Shown here in pieces: positions 12,415-24,843 of a DNA stretch of 64,000 nucleotides; the first letter of the stretch is position 1; the number at the start of each line of letters is the position of its first letter. The notes under the pieces were generated by a model, which searched no databases, was not told the origin of the DNA, and saw only the letters and a program-made list of their open reading frames with translations. Both the position numbers and the translations under genes were made by a program. The stretch comes from Cryptomeria japonica (taxonomy: Eukaryota; Streptophyta; Pinopsida; Cupressales; Cupressaceae). The stretch is taken from assembly GCF_030272615.1 (NCBI RefSeq), contig NC_081415.1, positions 108,318,406 through 108,382,405 of the forward strand, given 5' to 3'.

Positions 12415-14480
12415 GAGCTCCTTTGTGCATGTAGACGATAATTCTTTCTAACTCGTACAAGCTTTTAAGGATACTAAATTATTGTACGAGCTCCATTTTG
12501 CACTTGTACGATCATGAAAAGACACTCATATAGTTAGGTAAATTGTGTCGTATGAAATTTTGCTTCTGTGTTTTCAAAGCAAATTACATTTTAAGGTTTT
12601 CATGCTTCAATTTGATTATTACTAATGCTAACCCTGGTCTGTTTGCGAGTTTTTTGGTAGCCTAACTGGTTTTTGCAGGATGATTGTCGAAGATTACGCT
12701 TGTCAAAGCTTCATTTCACCAAAACACATCATGACTACTAATGCATCTATTTTGCAGGTTGCCTAGGAGGACTCAACTAAACTCTATGTCTTCTTTAAAT
12801 TTTCTAGGCACACTTGGTTTTGCTAATGGAAATGAACAATCATGTTTTATGTGTTTTTTATGATAGGCGAGTATGCTCTCACCTTTCTTAGGTGATTAGA
12901 AAGCTAGACTTATCCTTTTCCTTCATTAGTGCATTTCTTTAGTCGGTCTGCCCTCCCAAGGAGCTAATAACTCTTAGCCATTAAGGTCGGTGAGAGGGGA
13001 ACGACCTAAGTGGGAACGGCTAATGCCAAGTAATCCAACCCACTATAAAATAAATGTGATTTGATGAAAATCAAATCAACGGCAGTGCTTGAGAATAGCT
13101 CTCCTCCATACCTTTGGGTATATCAAACTTTGGTTTTCAAGGCTAGGAGACCTCTTAATTGATTTTATACCCCGACGCGCCAAACAGATCCCTTATTAGT
13201 TCTGGTTAAATTAGAAGCTACCCGATTGACCTCCGAAAGGGCAATAATCTTTGTGCAAGAGAGATAGTAACTCTCCCAAGACACTTGCCATATCGTTCCC
13301 CCATTAGCATTTGGAGTCAGATAATACAACGTTGAGAATCCATTGCGTGAGACTCAGTGACCGTATTCTGATTAGCTATTGGGGGTGTACCTAAGTTTGC
13401 AAGCAAAGGTTTTCTCTCTCAACCAACTTCCTTAGGTAGCGTAATGTGCTTGAGGTCACTTATCATATCGCATGTTTGTTGTATATTCATCCTTGAAACA
13501 AGAAAATCAAATATTTAAAATTGGAAAACATAAGCAAAACATCAAACGTCAACGATAAAAAATCTATCCAAACAACATTTATTTTCCTTTGTTCTGTCTT
13601 GAGTCGTATGAGCTTGTGTTTTGTCGTATGGTTTAGAAATTTTTATCGTACGAGTCCTCTGGTTTATCATTTTTCTCAATAATTTTTGTTATACGAGTCC
13701 TCTTATTTATCGTTTTGCTCAGTAAGTGTTGTCATACAAGACCTCTGGTTTATCGTTTTGTTAAGTGGAAATTATCGTACGAGCTTGTGCTTTGTCATAT
13801 GAGATTCTTGATTCGTCGTATGGGTCTAAATGTATTGTCGTCTAAAGCTACTTAAACTGTAATACAAATTTCTATCTCTGTTGATCCAGAGTTGTCTTCT
13901 TGCACATCTTTTTTAGGTTTGCCAAATTTGCTCGGTCAATTTATAGTAATCAAAACACATGTTCTCTATCATTCTGTGCTTGGATTGTCTCCTTTGTTCG
14001 CTTGGTCAAGTTATCATTTGTCAAATCAGACTCTAGACATAGACACCTTAAGATTTTCAAGTACTCACATTCAACAAGTTCAAGATCTAAACATCTCAAA
14101 GTGCATTATCACCCTCTTTGATAAACTGATCACTCAAACATGTTTCTCATCAGGATCTATCATCCTTTATCACAAAACTGAAACGTTTGGTCAGGACAAC
14201 CTTGTCCCACATCGTAGGATATATTGTTCCTATTAGACTTGGTTTTTATCAAAATCATCATCATTGCACTCCAAAACCGAAGATCGAAAAACTTACAAAC
14301 TTTTAAATACTTAAATCATCTTTTTGTGTCATATCACTCTATCACATTTACATTGACAATTGATCACTTATCAAAACAACTTTTGGACAATCGAATCCTA
14401 GCACAATATCTAACACACGTGTATGCCCGTTTCTAACAAGGGCTCAGAGACAAAAGATCGCAAAAACGGAAATCAAAACA
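12415..14480 (+). other. Gypsy A untranslated leader
   Basis: This is a long leader between the LTR and gag, with no supported gene. The stretch 12960-13440 (GGAGCTAATAACTCTTAGCC, AAGGTCGGTGAGAGGGGAAC, GACCTCCGAAAGGGCAATAA) is the kind of leader sequence seen in plant Tat elements. Stretch 13600-13830 holds degenerate repeats of TCGTACGAGTCCTCTGGTTT. The open frames at 13892-14436 show no family motif and look like chance. Confidence 0.55.
13600..13835 (+). repeat. Degenerate CGTACGAG-type repeats
   Basis: CGTATGAG, CGTACGAG, TATACGAG and CATACAAG recur every 40-60 bp, each followed by CCTCTGGTTTATCRTTTTG or similar. The same CGTACGAG motif occurs near the LTR (10917-10926, as the palindrome CTCGTACGAG) and around 12410-12510. 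Confidence 0.6.
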
Positions 14481-16309
14481 TTGGAAATAACTGAAGAGCA
14501 TAGAACCATGGAACATGAAGATGAAATACAAGTTGAAGGAGAAATAACCGAACAAAATATCAGAGACATCAAAAAATATCCTCAATTCGATAAATTTATG
14601 CAAAAATTATTGGAGGGAGAAAAAGAAAAATATTTCCTAATGTTAGCAAAATCTGGTGCTACACTCCCCCAAGATTTTGATATGAACAAATTGACACAAA
14701 AGAAAAGTGAGCCTACCCCTAATAATGAACAATATGAGGACATTTTTGGTCTCAAAATGAATGACACATTAATTCCTAGTAACACCAGAACCAATGAGGA
14801 AACCTACATGCCCAAAAGGGATGAAGTAGAAATTATGAATAGTGTTCAATCCAATGAAAATACAAGAAGGGGTAGAGATGATACAAGAAGAGATCCAGAT
14901 CCTCCTAGAATGCAAAATCATGGTTATGCAAGAACAAATCATGTTGATAATCCTATCACAACTCTCATACAACAAATACAAACACTGCAAACATAAATTG
15001 AAAATATGCAGAGAGGAAATGTTAGAAGATACTCACTTCAAGAAATTTGTCCTTATCCATTCGACAAAAATCTAAACATGATACCATTTCCTATAGGATG
15101 TGAAACTCCTAGATACAAAAAATATGATGGAAGCACTAACCCTCAAGATCATATACGATAATTTTTCACAATGAGTATGGAGTTTGCACATGAGGATACC
15201 TACTTGATGAGATTATTTCCGAAAAGCTTAACTGGACTAGCTATGGAATGGTTCTCCAAACTTCCACCTGGAATCAGATCATTCTCAAAATTGGTGGAAA
15301 AGTTTGTTTCACAATACTCTTACAACATACAAAATGAAGTAACAATGCTAGACCTATGTAATGCCAAACAAAAGAGTGGAGAACCTTTCATGACATTTTT
15401 ATAGTGATGGAGATGGTTAGCTTCACGATATCCTCGTACAGTGTCAGAGTATGAAAAAATGGACATATTCATCGACAACCTAAATGATCAAATGAGTTAT
15501 CATCTAAAAATGAATGGAAATCAAAGTTTCAGAAGGGTGATTGATAATGGAATCGGAATGGAAGAAGCCATGATAAAGAAAGGTGAGTTGAAAATATACA
15601 AAGATGGAGTTCATCCTCCTAACAACACTAACAACAACCACAATGATAAGCCAAAGTTCTGGAATAGGAATCGTAATGTCGTCAATGATGGAATAGTGGA
15701 TAACAACAATGTGAAACCAAAGCAACCGGTTTTTAATTTATCCACTCACTCAGCAACAGCTCAGCAAAACAACCATCACCAAAAAGTAACTATCAAAAAT
15801 TTCTTTTGAAAGCAATTTACAAACATTGGTGAACCCCTTGGGTCCGCACTAAAGACACTTCTCGCAAACAAATTGATTACTTTGCCAAAAGAAAGGAACT
15901 ACAAAGCTCAAATTAAACCACCTTAGTGGGATGATAACCATTATTGTGATTTCCATTCAAACAAGGGACATCACACAGATAATTGTCAACGGTTGAAACA
16001 TGTCATCCAAGATTTGAATGATAATGGAGTAATAACGGTGGATGGACATACAACAAATGAATCTCATACAGCTTTGAAAACTCCACTTCCAAACTATGAG
16101 AAGGGTGAATCATTAACAACAAATAATGGTAAGGGTAAAGCGAAGGTAAACTACGCTCACACATATGATAATGTGGTAAATGTGATTGTAGTTAAAGAAA
16201 AGCAAAATCAAGAACCTGCTCATGCTATCACAAGAAGCAAAGCTAAAGTTGTTTTTTCGGGTCCTACAACAAACACATCATCTACTACAAAACAATATAA
16301 TCTAGTGTA
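14481..16309 (+). pseudogene. Gypsy A gag pseudogene
   Basis: Encodes the capsid-nucleocapsid part of a Tat-type polyprotein, which would package element RNA in cytoplasmic particles. The core is at 15009-15600 (CPYPFDKNLNM, YLMRLFPKSLTGLAMEWFSKLP, FVSQYSYNIQNEVTMLDLCNAKQK) and aligns closely with gag of gypsy B. The nucleocapsid knuckle YCDFHSNKGHHTDNC lies at about 15945-15990. One frame throughout, interrupted by stops at 14994, 15162, 15402/15405, 15807, 15924 and 16308. Several correspond to Gln or Arg codons in gypsy B, so they are transitions from CAA, CAG or CGA. The start is set by the first Met of the open frame after the leader. Confidence 0.85.
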
Positions 16310-16409
16310 ACAATTGTAAAAAACACCCGCACGAATATCCATCTTAGAACTTTTAAATCTTTCACTGTCACACAAAGAAATTCTAGAAAGAGCATTAGTA
16401 GATACAACA

Positions 16410-17084
16410 GTGTCCAAAGATCTTGATATCGATCAATTCCAAACCATGGTAGGACACCTCACAACCCCTCACTATTTATCATTCACTGAAGAAGATGACA
16501 TGTCCTTTCAACATCCCCATAATGCTCCCTTGCATATCGAAGTCATCATTCATAAGATGCGAGTTAAACGTGTCCTAATAAATGAAAGAGCTAGCTTAAA
16601 CATTTGTTCTTTGAGTCTTGTCCATGCTCTAGGTTATTTAGAAGATGCAATTGATCCCCAGAAAAAGATCACCATTAAAGCCTATGATGAAGAAGAATGT
16701 TCCTTTAAAGGAATTGTGATGTTACCCACCAGAGTGGGACCTTTACAGAAAGACACGGCATGCCAAGTTCTAGACTTGGACTTATCATACAACATACTCT
16801 TGGGAAGACCTTGGATACATGACATACAAGTTGTTCCATCAACATATCATCAGTGCCTAAATTTTCCCTACAATGGGCAGGAAATCACGATCTCAGCAGA
16901 TTCAAATCTATTTCAGTATTGTAGTAATCTCAAACCAGTTCAAGAAGTCATTGTTCCTCATAATCGGGAGGCATCATCTTCAAACACACAATCTAAAGAA
17001 AAATCATTTGCCTCAATTTTGTCAAGTATGGAAAAACAAATGCAGCTAAGAGATCGAGGGAATGGAGAATATTCAATATCATAA
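16410..17084 (+). pseudogene. Gypsy A protease pseudogene
   Basis: Retropepsin-type aspartic protease of the Tat polyprotein. The fold motifs VLINERASLNICSL (about 16572-16614) and LSYNILLGRPWIHDIQ are present. The catalytic Asp-Gly triad read as IDGGAS in gypsy B is here INERAS: three consecutive codons each changed by one G-to-A transition. Protease activity is therefore lost. The segment is in the same frame as gag and continues to the G-patch region. Confidence 0.85.
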
Positions 17085-18554
17085 TTACCACTTTCTCCTA
17101 AATCCTTTGGAAAACTATCAAACTCTAAACAACAATCAATTGTAAAACATCTTCTGATATTTGAAGGAGCATTTGTTAGTGTCAGGACCTTATCAGAGGA
17201 AACAGAAGACAAATATATAGTACAGTGGCTATACAAGGACAAAGAGGTTCAACAAAAGATCAACAATATTCACATACCTATAGAAAAGTATGGAAAAGGA
17301 TTTAACACCCTCAAAAAAATGGGATACACTGGAGTAGATCCTATAGGGAAAAGAAAAGAAGGTATATCAGAACCTATCCAACCTTACACTCAACAGGCTA
17401 CAAACAAAACAGGCTTAGGATATGGACAAGTTACTCTACCAGAAGATACATCTTTTAGTCAACAACAACAAGAATGTGAAAAAAAACAGGAACAACTAGC
17501 AATTAAAAGAGAAGAAATATCAGCTAAGTAACAAATACAAGCAAACATGAAATGGGAAAAGAAGCAAGCTTCAAATCAACAGGAAAAACAAACTAAAAGC
17601 ACCTTCCAAACAGCCTTAAATCTCAATCAAAACAAGGAAGAAACTAATATTACTCAAGGAGAGCTCATAGCAAGGTTGACAGAACTCAATCTCAGTCCCG
17701 AAGAGGTCGAATATGAAAGAAGAAAATATATAACAGCAAAAGTTGAAGAAACAAATCAAACACTATATGAACAAATCTATAGATTGCAGGCTACAAGTGA
17801 TACAGATTCTAATGAATGGGAATGGGATTCCTATCACTTTGAAGAATGAGCTGAAGAAAATTGCTTTGAAGAAGATGTAGGAGTTGATGTAGTTCACACG
17901 TATGCAGGGAAAACGTTAGGAACTAGTTCACTTGAATCAAAATCACATTCGGCTAACTTGGACTTAATCGAAGATGATCAAGAGATTCTTGTGTGAGGTC
18001 ATTCTGATGAGAGTACCATTCTAGACATTGACATACATATTGAAAACTTTGATACATCCATCATGACCCTTGATACTCTTGAAACATCTCAACTCGAGGA
18101 CCCCCTACCTCTAATCCACCTTGAACTTATTGATTGGGAAAATGAAGGACAGACTATCATTGATACCTTTCAAAATGACCATGCCATATTTGTATATCTC
18201 AATGCAATCAAACCCGCAACAACTCTCACCAGGAATTTCAGCAATGCATCTTCCAGTCAAGTGGGTGCCAAATCTCCTAGTCGCAAAAAGAAAAATAAAG
18301 AAAACAATATCAGGTCTAATGCTGAAAACCATTTCTTGGCAACATTAGATCAGGAAAAAGTAAAAAGAAAGGACGCATATAATGGTGAAAACCTCCTTGA
18401 GGCACCGGAAGATGAGATATTTGACACTTTACCTGCACACTATCAAGAAAGGTCATCCATTTTGATCAAACCAATAGAGGTAGTTAACATTGGGACAACA
18501 GAGCAACCAAAGATCCTACATCCAGCAACTTCTCTGTTAGAAGAAGAAATGTAA
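17085..18554 (+). pseudogene. Gypsy A polyprotein linker with G-patch-like motif
   Basis: Continues the protease frame. At about 17289-17420 it reads YGKGFNTLKKMGY...GIGK-like DPIGKRKEGISEPI...KTGLGYG, a glycine-patch pattern that plant Tat elements often carry between protease and RT and that in host proteins binds RNA helicases. It is followed by a Gln/Lys/Glu-rich, probably coiled-coil stretch (17460-17850) and an acidic region leading to RT. Stops at 17529, 17847 and 17994 break the frame. The role in the element is not known. Confidence 0.7.
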
Positions 18555-19586
18555 CAATATATGGAATTCTTCAAATGAAGGCAAATCAATTTTGTCTGGT
18601 CATATGCAGACATGTCGAGGTTAGATCTAGAGCTTATTATGCATCACTTAAATGTCAATCCAGGAGCCAAACCAGTCAAATAGAAGTTAAGGAAAATGCA
18701 TCTGCATATCGCTCTCCTAGTCAAAGCAAATTTAAAGAAATTATTTGATATCAGATTCATCAGACCTATAGCTTATCCTCAATGGGTATCCAACATCGTT
18801 CCTATTTTAAAACCAGATAAAAGCATTAGAATATGCACAAACTTCAAAGATCTTAATAACGCATGTCCAAAAGATGACTTTCCTTTGCCTAACATTGACA
18901 TCATTGTAGATTTAACTACTGGACACTCCATGTTTTCTCTAATGGATGGTTTCTTTGAATACAATCAAATTAAAATAGCACCTAAAGATCAAGAAAAGAC
19001 AGCTTTTACATGTCCATGGGGTACTTTCTGTTGGAACGTCATGCCTTTTGGACTAAAGAATGCAGGTGCTACATATCAAAGAGCTATGACAATGATATTC
19101 CATGACATGATGCATACATTCATGGAAGACTATGTGGATGACATCTTGGCAAATTCATACAATAGAGAAGACCATATAGTAATACTAGAAAAGATCTTTG
19201 ACAAGTTAGAACAATATAAGCTACAATTCAATCCTAATAAATGTGCCTTTGGTGTCTCTTTATGAAATCTATTGGGATACATTTTTTTAGCTAGAGGTAT
19301 CAAAGTAGATCCAACTAAGGTTAAAGCAATCATGGAAATGGCATCTCTCAAGAATATCAGTCAACTAAGATCACTTCAAGGAAGACTACAATCAATCAAA
19401 AGATTTGTTGCTCAACTAGCAGATAAATGTCAACCATTTACACATCTATTACACAAAAATGTTCATTTCGAGTGGGACCATCAATGTGAGGACGCATTCA
19501 ACAAGATCAAGGCATATCTCATGCAACCACCTGTCCTAATGTCACCAATTCCAGGAAAGTTGTTGTTACTCTACGTATCGACCACT
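18555..19586 (+). pseudogene. Gypsy A reverse transcriptase pseudogene (5' part of RT-RNase H)
   Basis: Ty3-type RT: IRFIRPIAYPQWVSNIVPI, ICTNFKDLNNACPKDDFPLP, FSLMDGFFEYNQI, MPFGLKNAGATYQRAM and the catalytic YVDDIL at about 19131. The connection domain (LQGRLQSIKRFVAQLADKC) follows. Stops occur at 18552, 18681 and 19263. The reading frame is cut at 19587-19591 by copia II and resumes, still in phase, at 25907. Confidence 0.9.
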
Positions 19587-19591
19587 GAAGT
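19587..19591. repeat. Target-site duplication GAAGT for copia II
   Basis: GAAGT at 19587-19591 is repeated exactly at 25902-25906. Joining the outer flanks restores the gypsy A frame (STTEV then SLGVLLAQ). Confidence 0.92.
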
Positions 19592-20650
19592 TGTTAGGTC
19601 TCGGGGACAACTGAGAGGGGGGGTGAATCAGTTGTCTTAATAACTTTAAACCAAAAACAACTTAATCAATTACTGCTTTAAAATCGGTGAGATAGTCCAT
19701 TATACCAGTGGACAGATTTAACAGATAAATGCAAGACCAATAAAGATTAATGCATGAAATCAAAACATAGAATCATCCACAACACGTGACACCAATATTT
19801 GTATATGGAAACCCTGTAAGGAGAAAAACCACGGTGGGAAACCTTACCCACAATCAAATGATACTACTGTAGATAGTAAGTGTACATAAATGGGGTCTGC
19901 ACATGCAGAAAGGCCAAGCGCCTAGATCTCACTGCTCAAACACAAATGGGAGTCACACTGACTACAATTTGGATGGTTAAATCCAATAAGAATGTACTGC
20001 TTGAAATAGCATCTTCATATGTTGGATTCAGTATCGGTGTAATGTTGATATGCCTTCATAAAACCCTAGCTTCACCTTCAAATGATGTCTTCATGTATAG
20101 CTCTACTTAATCTCTCATATCCCTTCACAATATACCTTCTTCGCATTCCACACTTGATCTTACAATTAAGACCTTACATTTATACCATAACCTAGGACCA
20201 ATTTTCGTAGGTCGGCTCTATAAGATATTACAGTAAAAACATTTTACAAACAATATAATATCTGATGCTATAACGGATTGAACATGTCGTTTTAATGCAT
20301 TTACAACATTAATTAATCATCTCCATAGTGTGCCATGTTGATCTGGAAAAGATAAGCCTGTCGATGTAACCTTGGATAACCCTGGACCTATTTGTCGGTA
20401 AAAGCAAATATGCAAATATGAATATACCAATGACCAATCTTCCAAGATAAGATGTCCACACAATGTCTTTGACATTACCAAGTGTCTTCCATGTCATTCC
20501 AAGTGTCGGTGATCATTATGTCCTGCCGGTGTACCATATACCAGTAACTGTGCACTAGTTACTTGCTAACCAATGAATGTTTGCTGGATCTCCAAAAGTG
20601 CTTTTAGTAGGTGTTGACATCAATGACAAAACCATCCCAAAATACCAACA
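19592..20650 (-). repeat. Copia II 3' LTR
   Basis: On plus it reads TGTTAGGTCTCGGGGACAAC ... AAATACCAACA. It is highly similar to 24844-25901. CTGAGAGGGGGGGTGAATCAG lies just inside the end, and GGAGAAAAACCACGGTGGG further in. Confidence 0.92.
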
Positions 20651-20662
20651 ATCTCCCCCTTT
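20651..20662 (-). other. Copia II polypurine tract
   Basis: On the minus strand AAAGGGGGAGAT directly precedes the 3' LTR start TGTTGGTATTTTG, as expected for plus-strand priming. Confidence 0.75.
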
Positions 20663-21072
20663 GGCATTGATGGCAACACAAGATGGAAAAACCATCAATG
20701 TGCCAAAATAGAAATGCCAAGTACCAAAAACCAACAATCTCCAAAAAGATCATAACCAGAAATCAAAATCTCTCCTAAATAACAATCTCTCCCCCTGGGA
20801 GCAACATGTGATTTCCAAAGTTTTCCCATACCAATCTTCCTCAAAATATAATGTGTTTTTCCAAAGATATCTCTCCCCCTTTGACATCAAATGCCAAAAT
20901 TTCAACATACCAATTGTTTTATACAAAATACCAATCAATTTCAATATACCAACTACTCCCCCTGAGAAGTAGCTTCCTCATCAAAGCCGAAGTAAGAATA
21001 TATTTCTGTTAATTATGTTGGTTGATGATAGACATCAACTTTCTAAGTGTCTACCGGTGGGGATGTGACCCC
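20663..21072. other. Copia II 3' untranslated segment
   Basis: Non-coding stretch between RNase H and the polypurine tract. It contains repeated TCTCCCCCT/ACTCCCCCT (minus: AGGGGGAGA) at 20651, 20788, 20872 and 20953, i.e. several extra polypurine runs. Confidence 0.6.
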
Positions 21073-22698
21073 AAGCTATTCTCTAAGATATTCAAAGGTC
21101 TCCTTAGGCAAAGGTTTAGTAAAGATATCTGCAAGCTGTTCTTTAGTATTCACATAAACCAGTTGTATTTCTTTTGCTTCAACTTTTTCCCTTAGAAAAT
21201 TAAATTTGATAGAGACATGTTTTGTTTTAGAATGTAATACCGAATTCTTAGATATATCAATTTTTGTTGTGTTATCACAATAGATAGTTATAGGTTCTTT
21301 GCATTTTACCTTCAAGTCTTTCAACATTTGTTTAAGCCAAATTACCTGTGTACAATTACTTGTTGCTACAACATATTCTGATTCTGCTATTGATAAAGAT
21401 GTACAACTCTGTTTCTTACTCAACCAAGAAACTAATCTGTTTCCAAGAAAAAATGCTCCTCCGGTGGTGCTTTTTTTGTCATCAATGTCTCCTACCCAAT
21501 TTGCATCTGTGTATGCACATAATTCAAAGTTTTCATCTCTTGGATACCATAAACCAAGATTTGGGATGCCTTGTAAGTACTAGAAAATCCTTTTTACTGT
21601 TGATTCAAGATTTTCTCTAGGATTACTCTGAAATCTTGAAACAATACATACTGCATTCATGATATCAAGTCTTGTTTGTGTTAAATATAGTAAACCTCCT
21701 CTCATAGATTTGTACCTTGTTGGATTAACTAGTGTAGATTCATCTCTTAAAGATAGTTTGTCATTTGTAGTCATAGGTGTGCTTACTAGTTTAGATTTTT
21801 CCATCCCAAATTTCTTGAGTAACTCCTTTAAGTATTTTGATTGACTCAAAAATATACCTTTTTCAGTCTATGAAATTTGCAATCCTAAAAAGAATCTTAC
21901 TTCACCAATCATAGACATTTCAAATTCTTGCTGCATTTTGATAGAAAATTCTTTACACAATCCATCTTCTCCTCCAAAAACTATATCATCAACAAAAACT
22001 TCAATAGCCAAGATGTCATCACTAGTCACTTTATAGTATAAGTTACTATCAGCATTACCTTTAGAAAAACCAATTTTCAAAAGATACTTATCCAATCTTG
22101 CATACCAAGCTCTTGGAGCTTGCTTCAATCCATATAGAGCTTTCCTTAACCTACAAACCATATCTTTGTCATCTATCAAAGAAAATCCATCAAGCTATTC
22201 AATATAGACTTTCTCTTCAAGATTTCCACTCAGAAATGCACATTTAATATCCATTTGATATACTTCGTAGTTCTTATGTGCTACAAAAGCCAAAAATAAT
22301 CTAACTGCCTCAATTCTAGCTACTGGTGCAAAGGTTTCATTATAGTCAATTCCTTCTTTCTGAGAATATCCTTTACACACTAGTCTTGCTTTATTTTTGA
22401 TAACCTTACAATCTTCATTAAGTTTTTTTCTGAATACCCATTTGGTTCCAATTACATTTTTATCTTTAGGCTGGAGAACTAATGTCCAAGTATTGTTTTT
22501 CTCAATTTGTTCCAATTCTTCTTCCATAGCTTTAGTCCAATACTTATCTTCACATGCCTCATTAACTGATGATGGTTCAATTTGAGAAATAAGACATACC
22601 TCTTCATTTGCCAATCTTCCTCTTGTCATAACTCCTTTGTATTTGTTTCTAATTATCTGATCTTCAGAATGATTCAATCTTATATACCGGGGTTTCAT
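21073..22698 (-). pseudogene. Copia II reverse transcriptase-RNase H pseudogene
   Basis: Right to left: [40 protein letters not shown], the palm ([14 protein letters not shown]), [20 protein letters not shown], catalytic EVFVDDIVFGG (about 22000), MSQSKYLKELLKKFGM, then RNase H with LSIAESEYVVATSNCTQVIW, IYCDNTTKIDISKN and HVSIKFNFLREK, ending KEQLADIFTKPLPKETFEYL. This is the standard copia RT-RH unit, which copies the RNA and removes it. Stops near 22195, 21868 and 21580 and a changed frame near 21424 break it. Confidence 0.92.
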
Positions 22699-22887
22699 TG
22701 TTTGTTGTTATTCCTCAGTCACAGTGGAATTTTTAGATGATACCGACATAACTGGATCTTCACTCTGTACCAGTGGATTTAGTGTAGGTTCATTTATTAG
22801 AATTTCTGTTGTTGGTTCAGAATCTATCTACCTTGAAGTTCCTTTGAATTGTTCATCAATCTTTACATTTGTACTTTCAACAATTTT

Positions 22888-24663
22888 CTACAATCTCTTG
22901 TTAAAACATCTATATGCTTTACTCTTAGATGAATAACCAAAAAATATACCTTCATCACTTCTAGGATCAAATTTCCCAATATACTCATCTCTTCTAATAT
23001 AGCATTTGCTTCCAAATATTCTAAAATATTTAAGAGTAGGAGTGATACCAAACCATAGTTCATGAGGGGTCTTACCGATTTCACCTTTGATGTGAACTTT
23101 GTTGAATGTATAGACCACTGTATTGATTGCTTCTCTCCAATACACATGTGGTAAATTTTCTTCTGATAACATACTTCTTGCTGCATCCAAGATAGTTCTA
23201 TTTTTCCTTTCAACAACTCCATTTTGCTGAGGTGTCTGGGGTGCTAATAGTTGTCTTATGATTCCATTCACTTCACAGAATGTATTAAACTCTTTACATG
23301 TGAATTCTCCTCCTTGATCTGACCTTAAACACTTAATTTTCTTACCAGTTTCATTTTCAACCATTGCTTTGAACAGTTTAAACTTTCCAAGTGCTTTTGA
23401 TTTTTCTCTAAGAAAAGTAACCCAACACATTCTAGAATAGTCATCAATGATTAGCATGAAATATCTATCACATTGTAGGCTTTTAGTTCTAGATGGACCA
23501 CATAAATCAGTGTGAATTAAATCAAGAGCATTATTATATTTTTCAGGAATACTTTTGAAACTAGCTCTAACTTGTTTTCCAAATTGACATTCCTTACATA
23601 TTGTATTGTGAGGTTTGACAATCTTAGGTAAGTCTCTAACTGCCTTAGTAGTACTGATCTTTACCATGCAATCAAAATTTACATGACAGAATCTCTTATG
23701 CCATAACCAACTTTCATCTATATGTGCAATCAGGCATGTATTTTCATTGTTACTCAAATGAAAGATATTACCTCTAGTCTGATTACCGGTTGCAATTTCT
23801 AAACCAGTTCTATTCATGATTTTGCATTTTTCATTTTTAAATTGTAACTGAAATCCTTTCTCAACTAATTGACCAACACTCAAAAGATTATTCTTTAATC
23901 CTTCAACATAGTAGACATTGTCAATGTTATGTTTACCATCAAGAGATATTGAACCCTTACCTCTGATTTGACAAGCTTTGTCATCTCCAAATCTTACTAA
24001 GCCACCATTGTATTCTTGAAAGTTCAATAATTTACCTTTATCACCTGTCATATGATGTGAGCATCCAAAATCAATTATCCATTCATCTTTTACTTCAATT
24101 TTAGCTGTCAAGACCTGTTCTACTAGTTGCACTGCAGGTGCCAGTTGATCTTCTACTATAGCAACAAAAACCCATCCATTGTTTGTCGAATCTTCTTCAG
24201 AATCATCAGTCACTCCTTCATCAACTACATAACAAGATTTGTCCTTATTTTTCTTGAATCTGTATCTTTGATATTCAGGGTTAGGTTTGTATGTCCTTCT
24301 AGCTTCCTCTCTTAGTCTAGCATGTCTATCAGGGCATATTGAAGCCATATGACCAATCTTATTGCAGATAAAACATTTAAAGGGTTTTTTACCTTCATAC
24401 TTACTTCCAACTGGACCTTTAGGTATTTTTGTTGCAAATAGTTCTTCAAGTTCTTCAAGTTCTCTTGCATAAAAGGCTTTCCAATTAGATTTGTCAAATG
24501 ATGATGCAGATGATGTTGATTCTTTGAAAGCTAAATTTGTCTTTATAGTAGCAATAGGACCAAATTTTCCAATTTCAAAGGCTGAAAGTTTTCCAATCAG
24601 TGTATCCCTAGTTACAGATGTATTAGGCATTGTTCTTAATTCATTTATAGTAGTAACTTTCAT
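22888..24663 (-). pseudogene. Copia II gag(partial)-protease-integrase open frame
   Basis: A 591-codon open frame. The nucleocapsid knuckle CFICNKIGHMASIC is at about residues 97-110. The protease region WIIDFGCSHHMTG (about 197-210) has the catalytic DSG changed to DFG by a single C-to-T, so it is probably inactive. The integrase zinc region (WLWHKRFCH ... CKECQFGK) is at about 316-364. The DDE core has IHTDLCGP, LIIDDYSR, RSDQGGEF and NGVVERKNR. The C-terminal region has FRIFGSKCYIRR and GIFFGYSSKSKAYR. Capsid sequence that should precede the knuckle is mostly absent, and the frame starts only about 180 bp from the 5' LTR. Confidence 0.92.
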
Positions 24664-24828
24664 TTTTCATGTTGGTGGCAATCTTCTTTAAACTTTTGAC
24701 ACAATTTCATCTTCACTTAGAGTTCCTCCACAACATTTATACCCAAAACAATTTCATTTACTCTTTCCTGAAATAATTAGTAGACATTGGATTTCCTCAA
24801 GTTGTTAAACTTCTGCAAAAGAGGACTT

Positions 24829-24842
24829 GGCTTTAATACCAA
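24829..24842 (-). other. Copia II primer-binding site
   Basis: On the minus strand, just inside the 5' LTR end, TTGGTATTAAAGCC resembles the initiator tRNA-Met site TGGTATCAGAGCC with two or three transitions. Confidence 0.65.
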
Positions 24843-24843
24843 T

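Noticed and set aside
13892-14436. Plus-strand open frames before gypsy A gag as an extra gene
   Set aside because: No recognisable motif, different frames, typical leader composition.
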